This document shows, piece by piece, positions 58,697 to 64,000 of a DNA stretch of 64,000 nt. How positions within the stretch are numbered: position 1 is the stretch's first letter; each line of letters opens with the position of its first letter. The translations under genes were made by a program, and so were the position numbers. The notes below the pieces were generated by a model. It did no database searches, was not told the origin of the DNA, and was given only the letters and a program-made list of their open reading frames with translations. The DNA comes from Runella sp. SP2. GTDB taxonomy: Bacteria; Bacteroidota; Bacteroidia; Cytophagales; Spirosomataceae. The DNA is taken from assembly GCF_003711225.1 (NCBI RefSeq), contig NZ_CP031030.1:3162001-3226000 (forward strand), written 5' to 3'.

Positions 58697-60145
58697 TTAC
58701 TGAGCCGTTGTGTAAAACAACATCAATTTGATATTTTCTTTATTTGGCGTAATCGTCAAGCGATCCAGTTTATTGTTCATCAACGGATAGTAGCTGCTCA
58801 AAGGCTGTAAGCTGTTTGCATACGACTGCACTTCTTGTGCACCACTTATTGGCATCAATAATAACCCTGGATTTTTCTTAAAGCCCACCGCCAATGCTTG
58901 CAAATAGGTCGTCAAGATAAAGTTATAATTACGCGTTTTGGTAGAATAAAATACCACTTGTGGCAAAATATAACTTTGAAAAGTAGTAGCATCAACAGGC
59001 ACTAAAAGCTCCGTATCACCTTTGGTTCTGAGTAAGCGGTTAGAAGCATCCGTCTCTGCCAATGCCAACCCAATTGGCAAGGTGTAAATGGAGTTCGTTC
59101 CCTCGGGCCAAGTGGGGGTGATCAATAGTTCGGCGCGGTTAATGGCAACTCCTTTTTGTTTGAACAATTCTTGCAAATAAGGAATCTCAAGCTTTGTCAC
59201 AATCCCAAGGGCGTCTTGAATGTAGTTCAACCCACCTGTTTCGCTGGCAGCAAGAGGTTTGAGCGGTTGAATTTTGCTCAATGCAGTACCTTGACGATCA
59301 GCTTCTACGTGATTAAAGCGCTTATTGATAAAAAACGTTTTCACCAACGCGATGGTATCGGCACTATTGTGATAAAACAAGTTCAGCGTAATTCCAGTCG
59401 ATTGGGGGGAAATTCCAATCACAGAAGCATTGGTAGCGGCAGGAACAAACGTCAACCCTTTGATTGTCTGGGTAAACTTTGCGATGGTACTAGCCTCTGG
59501 CTTACCGTTCAAAGCAAAGATTTCTTGTCCAAACGCATCTGGTAGTCGCATTGTTACCAACGACGACGTTCTGGGGGTTGGATAAAACGTATGATTTACC
59601 AACGGTGTTGACGAATAGGGCATTGTACTGTTGTTGTAGTACATCTTACCCGTCAGGAGCGTGTCTGTTAAACGGTGAACTGCCATCTGAAACGGCTTGA
59701 GCGTATCCCCGTAATAATAATTGTAAGACAAGCTAATAGACACCGAGTCAAAGGCATACACGTTGGTATTGGTAGTTCCATCCGCGTTCAAGTTCAAATT
59801 AAGTGTACTTGTAAACTCCACAAATGATTGTGCTTTTACCTTGCCAAAGATGGGGTCATTGTAAGCACCCACCAATATTCGTTGGGCATTTGAGGTGCGC
59901 ACCGAGTCTAGTAGCACAGTACTGCTACGTACTGTCAGGGTATCGACAAACTTAACATCGGCAATTACTTCGGGCGGAAGTCCAATTTCTTTAGGAGCTT
60001 CGCACGACATCAAGGCCAAAACCAATAAGGTGAGGGTGCTTAGGCTAAGTTTAGCCAGCCAATTCGTTGTAAAGGTTGTAATACGTCTCGGTAAAGTTTT
60101 CGTCTTCTTCGACCAGTTCCAACTTGCGTTCGGGCAATTCATCAA
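58697..60145 (-). CDS. DUF4270 family surface lipoprotein
   Basis: Up to 482 aa. The body fits DUF4270 (DSVRTSNAQRILVGAYNDPIFGKV; VNHTFYPTPRTSSLV; AELLITPTWPEG). The lipoprotein signal (LAKLSLSTLTLLVLALMSC) begins only at about residue 30, and no ATG/GTG/TTG lies between ATG 60145/60142 and this point. So either translation starts inside the upstream glycogen synthase gene, 95 bp before its stop, or it starts at CTG 60058. DUF4270 proteins are outer-membrane lipoproteins of unknown role. Confidence 0.8.
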   Translation of the reverse strand: MMNCPNASWNWSKKTKTLPRRITTFTTNWLAKLSLSTLTLLVLALMSCEAPKEIGLPPEVIADVKFVDTLTVRSSTVLLDSVRTSNAQRILVGAYNDPIFGKVKAQSFVEFTSTLNLNLNADGTTNTNVYAFDSVSISLSYNYYYGDTLKPFQMAVHRLTDTLLTGKMYYNNSTMPYSSTPLVNHTFYPTPRTSSLVTMRLPDAFGQEIFALNGKPEASTIAKFTQTIKGLTFVPAATNASVIGISPQSTGITLNLFYHNSADTIALVKTFFINKRFNHVEADRQGTALSKIQPLKPLAASETGGLNYIQDALGIVTKLEIPYLQELFKQKGVAINRAELLITPTWPEGTNSIYTLPIGLALAETDASNRLLRTKGDTELLVPVDATTFQSYILPQVVFYSTKTRNYNFILTTYLQALAVGFKKNPGLLLMPISGAQEVQSYANSLQPLSSYYPLMNNKLDRLTITPNKENIKLMLFYTTAQ

Positions 60146-60860
60146 AAATTTGGTTTAAACTTTCACTAAAATCATCGTCAGCTTTTACTACGGCATCTGC
60201 ATACGCACATCCAATTTTGACAAATCCCTCAAAATCAGCCGAACGTAGATGCGCCAGTGCCTCGTCGCTAACGTCCATGGCTTTGGCTTTTTCTAAAATG
60301 GCGTCTTCAAACTTATAGTTGAAGGCATTGTTATACACCGTAAAAACGCACTTGGTATCCTTAAACATCGGATCATTTTTATAGGTCGTCTTTAGGTACA
60401 ATGGGATGAGAGAAGTCATCCAATCGTTGCAGTGTACAACGTCAGGCGCCCAGCCTAACTTTTTGACGGTTTCGAGTACGCCTTTACAGAAAAAGATAGC
60501 ACGCTCATCGTTGTCGTCAAAAAAATTGTTGTCTTTATCTAAGAAAACGGACTTACGATGAAAATAGTCTTCGTTGTCTATAAAATAAACTTGTAGTTTA
60601 GCGCTCGGTATCGATGCGACCTTGATTACTAGGGGTTTCTCATCGTCACCGACCGAAATATTAATACCAGAAAGACGAACTACTTCGTGAAGACGGTTTT
60701 TACGTTCGTTGATAAGTCCAAAGCGGGGCACTAAAATGCGAATTTCCATGCCGCGCTCCTGCATTGCTTGGGGCAGTTTTCGTACGTATTCTGCTACCTC
60801 GGTAATTTGGAGAAAAGGATTTATCTCACTGGCTACATACAAAATCCGTAGTTTACTCAT
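60051..60860 (-). CDS. Glycogen/starch synthase N-terminal catalytic domain protein
   Basis: 269-aa protein homologous to only the first half of GT5 glycogen synthases: LYVASEINPFLQITEVAEYVRKLPQAM (the K-x-GG position is degenerate: ITEVAEYV), DNEDYFHRK, and WAPDVVHCNDWMTSLIPLYL. The GT-B C-terminal domain is missing and the product ends in an acidic tail. This stand-alone form is known in Bacteroidota; whether it is active alone is unknown. Its 3' end overlaps the DUF4270 frame. Confidence 0.85.
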   Translation of the reverse strand: MSKLRILYVASEINPFLQITEVAEYVRKLPQAMQERGMEIRILVPRFGLINERKNRLHEVVRLSGINISVGDDEKPLVIKVASIPSAKLQVYFIDNEDYFHRKSVFLDKDNNFFDDNDERAIFFCKGVLETVKKLGWAPDVVHCNDWMTSLIPLYLKTTYKNDPMFKDTKCVFTVYNNAFNYKFEDAILEKAKAMDVSDEALAHLRSADFEGFVKIGCAYADAVVKADDDFSESLNQIFDELPERKLELVEEDENFTETYYNLYNELAG

Positions 60861-61077
60861 AGGCTTTGGTGAAGCTTGATTGGATTGGTTTTGAAGAAAA
60901 ATTTTGCAAAATTATACAAAATTTTCGCGAATTTCAACCACCATGGGCGATATTTATTTCACTCCGTATGCCTCACAAGTCTCTTCTTCCATCGGTTTTG
61001 AGTATGTTTTGCCAATGATATACTTTTAGGATAAATTATACTTTCAACTGCCCAAATCGCTAATACACTCTCATCCA

Positions 61078-62319
61078 ATGAGTTCAAACAAAATCGCCTA
61101 CTTTTTGCGCGCCGCAGTAGTCATTTTTGGGCTAGGGACGGTAGAGTTTAGTTGTTCAACCTCCCCTCAAGACACCATGTCCTCACGTTTCCACACTTTT
61201 GGTACTGATTTAGCTTTTTTAAAGAAACACCAATCACCTCTCGTTCTCTCTTCTCCTGACGATGACTCGGCGCAGGTTGCCGTTGTGGCAGCGCTACAAG
61301 GTCGGGTGATGACATCGACAGCAGGTGGCTTTACGGGCAACAGCTACGGTTGGATCAATTATAAATTACTCGAATCGGGCAAATTTACGCCCCACATGAG
61401 TGCATTTGGTGGCGAAGAACGCTTCTGGCTGGGGCCTGAAGGCGGGCAATTTTCCGTTTATTTTGAAAAAGACAAAGAGTTTGTTTTCGATAATTGGCAA
61501 GTGCCTGCCTTGATAGACTCTGAGCCGTTCGATTTGGTTTCTTCCGAAAAAGCCAAAGCATCGTTCCGTAAAAAAGCCCAACTTACCAACTACTCAGGAA
61601 CGCCCTTCGACATTGAGATTCTGCGCAGTGTGGAAGTAATGAGCAAGCTTTCGGTCGAAACCATCTTACAACTTCCCCTCAAAGACATCAAAGTAGTCGC
61701 CTACGAGACCATGAACCAGGTGATTAACCAAGGTGCCGATTGGAAAAAAGAAACAGGGCTGCTTTCTATTTGGATTTTGGGCATGTTTAATCCAACGCCA
61801 AAGACCACGGTCATTGTTCCGTTTAAAAACACGCCTAATGCCAAAAGCTTAATCAACGATAGTTATTTTGGCAAAGTCCCTGCCGAACGACTCATCATCA
61901 AGGACAGCGTCTTGTTTTTTACTGCCGACGGCAAACACCGCAGCAAAATCGGACTCCCTCCGAGCATTGCCGAACCCGTCATGGGTAGTTACGATTCCGA
62001 AAAAGGCGTGCTCACCATCGTTACTTACGACCTTGACCCCAGCGGCGATTATGTAAACTCGCTTTGGGAACTTCAAAAAGAACCTTACAAAGGTGATGCG
62101 GCCAATTCGTACAACGATGGCCCCGTGGCCGATGGCACCCAAATGGGGCCTTTTTATGAACTGGAATCGTCGTCACCCGCTCGTGAGCTCAAAAAAGGTC
62201 AAATTCTCGGTCACCGCAGTCGTACCTTCCATTTTGAGGGATTAGAATCACAACTCGCCCCCATCGCCAAACGCTTTTTGGGCGTGTCGTTGAAAGAAGT
62301 AGCGGCGTTGGAGAAGTAG
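61078..62319 (+). CDS. DUF6786-like exported protein (mutarotase-like fold possible)
   Basis: 413-aa predicted lipoprotein; hydrophobic start with EFSC lipobox-like Cys at about residue 26. Conserved-looking blocks: GRVMTSTAGGFTGNSYGWINY, SAFGGEERFWLGPEGGQFSVYF, FNPTPKTTVIVPF and a C-terminal GHRSRTFHFEG. GGEERFWLGPEGG is typical of aldose-epimerase-like sugar-binding barrels. Family name DUF6786 is from memory. The 217-bp upstream gap carries both divergent promoters. Confidence 0.65.
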   Translation: MSSNKIAYFLRAAVVIFGLGTVEFSCSTSPQDTMSSRFHTFGTDLAFLKKHQSPLVLSSPDDDSAQVAVVAALQGRVMTSTAGGFTGNSYGWINYKLLESGKFTPHMSAFGGEERFWLGPEGGQFSVYFEKDKEFVFDNWQVPALIDSEPFDLVSSEKAKASFRKKAQLTNYSGTPFDIEILRSVEVMSKLSVETILQLPLKDIKVVAYETMNQVINQGADWKKETGLLSIWILGMFNPTPKTTVIVPFKNTPNAKSLINDSYFGKVPAERLIIKDSVLFFTADGKHRSKIGLPPSIAEPVMGSYDSEKGVLTIVTYDLDPSGDYVNSLWELQKEPYKGDAANSYNDGPVADGTQMGPFYELESSSPARELKKGQILGHRSRTFHFEGLESQLAPIAKRFLGVSLKEVAALEK

Positions 62320-62346
62320 GGCAAAGGGCAAAGGGTAAAGGGTAAA
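62319..62346. repeat. Four tandem 7-bp units
   Basis: GGGCAAA twice then GGGTAAA twice, starting at the last base of the DUF6786-like stop codon. Short microsatellite between two genes, 12 bp upstream of the DinB ATG, over its likely ribosome-binding region. Confidence 0.8.
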
Positions 62347-62358
62347 ATTTATTGTGCA

Positions 62359-62841
62359 ATGTTGATAACGGTTAAAGAAAGTATTTGGAATCAATTGGGC
62401 GCGAGCATCGACATGCTCGAAAATGCCATTCGTTCTTGCCCCGATGAAGTGTGGGATACAGAGCGCAAGTTTTGGTACCATGCTTTTCATACGCTCTTTT
62501 TTCTTGATTATTACTTGAGCACTTCACCCAAAACGTTTGCGCCACCTCCTCCCTTTACCTTCTCCGAATTTGAAGATACCCTCCCCGAACGGGTTTACTC
62601 TCCCGACGAATTGCTTGGATATCTCCAGTATTGTAGGGAAAAAGGCCAAACGTTTATCAGCCAATTAACCTCCGAAACCGTAGAAGCCCGTTGGGTTAAT
62701 CAATCAGAAACCATGAATTATTCGATGGTAGAAATACTGTTGTACAACATGAGGCACGTCCAGCACCATGCAGCACAACTTAACCAACTCCTACGCCAAG
62801 AGATTGACCAAGCCCCTGATTGGGTATTTCAGGCTAGTTAG
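62359..62841 (+). CDS. DinB-fold protein
   Basis: 160-aa four-helix DinB-like protein: KFWYHAFHTLFFLDYYLS (first His) and NMRHVQHHAAQLNQLLR (second and third His of the metal site). Probably a metal-dependent thiol transferase or related enzyme; substrate unknown. Its stop overlaps by 4 bp the stop of the convergent gene at 62838. Confidence 0.82.
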   Translation: MLITVKESIWNQLGASIDMLENAIRSCPDEVWDTERKFWYHAFHTLFFLDYYLSTSPKTFAPPPPFTFSEFEDTLPERVYSPDELLGYLQYCREKGQTFISQLTSETVEARWVNQSETMNYSMVEILLYNMRHVQHHAAQLNQLLRQEIDQAPDWVFQAS

Positions 62842-63221
62842 GAAAACCAACGTATCCATGCTTTCCATTCTAGATAAGCCAACGACCCGACAATAGCAGC
62901 ATCAAAAAGTAAATATAAAACTCCCAGAGCTGTTGCTTCTCCACAAAAGTACCCCGCCAACCCAAGACAAAATAACGCATAAATGCTATTGCCAACTACC
63001 AATAGTGCAACCCATTGTCGAGACTGTGCTTTGCGGATGACCAAATGAAACGAATAGCAAGCAAATAATAAAGCTATCAAGGCCATCGCAGTCAGCAAAT
63101 TAGGGGGGAGCAACAAATACGGCTGCGCAAATTTTTTGAAAAGCACCACGCCTAAACAGGCTGCTACAGCTGCGCAGGCATCTAACCAAAGTAGTTTTTT
63201 GAGTTGTTGAAATGACTTCAT
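62838..63221 (-). CDS. Four-helix membrane protein, unknown function
   Basis: 127-aa protein with four hydrophobic segments (about residues 12-30, 38-60, 70-90 and 95-117). No family recognised. ATG 63221 and a clean frame ending at the convergent DinB gene support it as real. The 267-bp gap upstream (63222-63488) holds nothing I can identify beyond promoters. Confidence 0.6.
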   Translation of the reverse strand: MKSFQQLKKLLWLDACAAVAACLGVVLFKKFAQPYLLLPPNLLTAMALIALLFACYSFHLVIRKAQSRQWVALLVVGNSIYALFCLGLAGYFCGEATALGVLYLLFDAAIVGSLAYLEWKAWIRWFS

Positions 63222-63488
63222 TGTGATTATTCACGGCTTGTGTCTTCAAAAATAGTATATGTCTTTTACATTCTAGGTATCCACAATCCCCACCAACATT
63301 GTTCCTGTCAGCAAAAAGCATGACCTATTGACGATGTTTTACAAAGTCGTACTGACGGGTATAATGTAATTTAGGTCGATTTCTGTGGGTGCAAATGCCT
63401 CCTTTTTCCTAAAAATTAGGTTTCTTTGTAGAACACCCTTCGTGGGGAGTAGTCTAACCAATCAACAACCTAATTTACCCAATTATTT

Positions 63489-64000
63489 ATGAAAAAACTC
63501 CTATTACTGGCGTTGTTTTCGACCTCCCTCTACGCCCAAAATCCCATTGAAACCTTCACCAAAGACATGGAGAAGAAAGACGGTTTTTTGCCGTACTACT
63601 GGGATGCAAAAAAAGGCAAAGTCTATCTTGAAATTAAGCAGTTCGACACCGAACTCCTCTACTACCCTACCCTTTCGCAAGGCATCGGCTCCAACGACAT
63701 TGGCCTCGACCGTGGTCGCTTGGGGCAAGAGCACGTGGTTAAATTTCAGCGTACGGGCAACAAGATTTTAATGTTGGAACCCAACTACGCCTACCGTGCC
63801 GTTAGCAAAGACCCACTTGAACGCCGCGCCGTCGAAGAATCATTTGCACAATCGGTGCATTGGGGATTTGAGGTTTTGGCTGAAAACGCAGGTACTGCCC
63901 TCGTGGATCTGACGCCTTTTTTGATGCAAGACGCCGTGGGAGCCATTCAGGGCATTTCGCGTACGCGTCAAGGTTCGTTTCGATTGGATGCTTCGCGCTC
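63489..64000 (+). CDS. Exported zinc metalloprotease (DUF5117/DUF5118-type), partial
   Basis: Starts at ATG 63489 with signal peptide MKKLLLLALFSTSLYAQ and runs off the right edge after about 170 residues. The N-terminal domain (GFLPYYWDAKKGKVYLEIKQ, LYYPTLSQGIGSNDIGLDRGRLG, VVKFQRTGNKILMLEPNYAY) is the beta-rich region found before the HExxH catalytic domain in large (~800 aa) Bacteroidota proteases; the catalytic part is outside the window. Confidence 0.85.
   Translation, partial: MKKLLLLALFSTSLYAQNPIETFTKDMEKKDGFLPYYWDAKKGKVYLEIKQFDTELLYYPTLSQGIGSNDIGLDRGRLGQEHVVKFQRTGNKILMLEPNYAYRAVSKDPLERRAVEESFAQSVHWGFEVLAENAGTALVDLTPFLMQDAVGAIQGISRTRQGSFRLDASR

Noticed and set aside
58516-58731. 71-aa Lys/Phe-rich plus-strand frame
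   Set aside because: Runs through the A+T-rich gap and the terminator at 58637-58671 into the DUF4270 3' end; chance coding.

Overview
The window looks like chromosome from a Bacteroidota bacterium, most likely order Cytophagales (Runella/Spirosoma-like). This rests on two tandem SusC/SusD pairs, TAnnTTTG-type -7 promoter boxes, many families largely confined to this phylum (DUF3347, DUF4270, DUF5916, HYC_CC_PP-like, a one-domain glycogen synthase) and Gln-ended Bacteroidota signal peptides. The genus is inferred. I see no rRNA, tRNA, CRISPR array, transposase or phage gene.

Layout. 1-2173: RND efflux permease (cut by the left edge) and its adaptor. 2297-3047: two 112-bp copies of the 3' end plus terminator of a lipoprotein gene, bracketing an AT-rich five-helix membrane-protein gene. 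2997-12963: two outer-membrane glycan/peptide-type uptake pairs (SusC/SusD) with no degradative enzyme beside them. 13205-22090: AddB-like nuclease, LytTR regulator, DEDDh exonuclease, a TetR/metallo-beta-lactamase-fold operon, NifU-like and Mrp Fe-S proteins, and a cytochrome c/PQQ-type sugar dehydrogenase. 22266-25952: HAD phosphatase, sugar-type MFS transporter, DUF4905-like protein and LysM protein in one operon. 26220-36581: DUF5916 protein, acidic protein, CoA transferase, SMP-30 lactonase, sulfatase, ZIP transporter, cold-shock protein and a large exported esterase/peptidase.

36660-45773 holds a bacillithiol-transferase-like protein and then a seven-gene, minus-strand copper-handling block: an AraC-type regulator with an N-terminal CxxC metal-binding segment, then DUF3347, YncE-like propeller, DUF2911, multicopper oxidase with a C-terminal beta-barrel-like extension, TonB-dependent receptor and HMA metallochaperone. 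45914-50427 is housekeeping (rplT, rpmI, rseP, dxr) interrupted by a Uma2 gene. 50601-56614 is a stress/xenobiotic region: enolase-superfamily enzyme, HxlR-azoreductase divergon, two alpha/beta hydrolases, and a TetR gene with two matching operators around it that lead to a 57-aa protein and a flavin-binding PNPOx-like protein. 56648-64000 holds glmS, DUF4270, the glycogen synthase N-domain, DUF6786-like, DinB, a small membrane protein and the start of a zinc metalloprotease.

The most unusual signals are (a) the duplicated gene end around the 2433-2849 gene, whose terminator hairpin has changed on both arms, (b) palindromic repeats that have entered coding sequence (twice in the multicopper oxidase, once in a signal peptide), (c) a family of TGAG-loop hairpins next to terminators, and (d) paired operators for the HxlR and TetR regulators. 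No wholly new multi-gene defence or biosynthetic system is evident.
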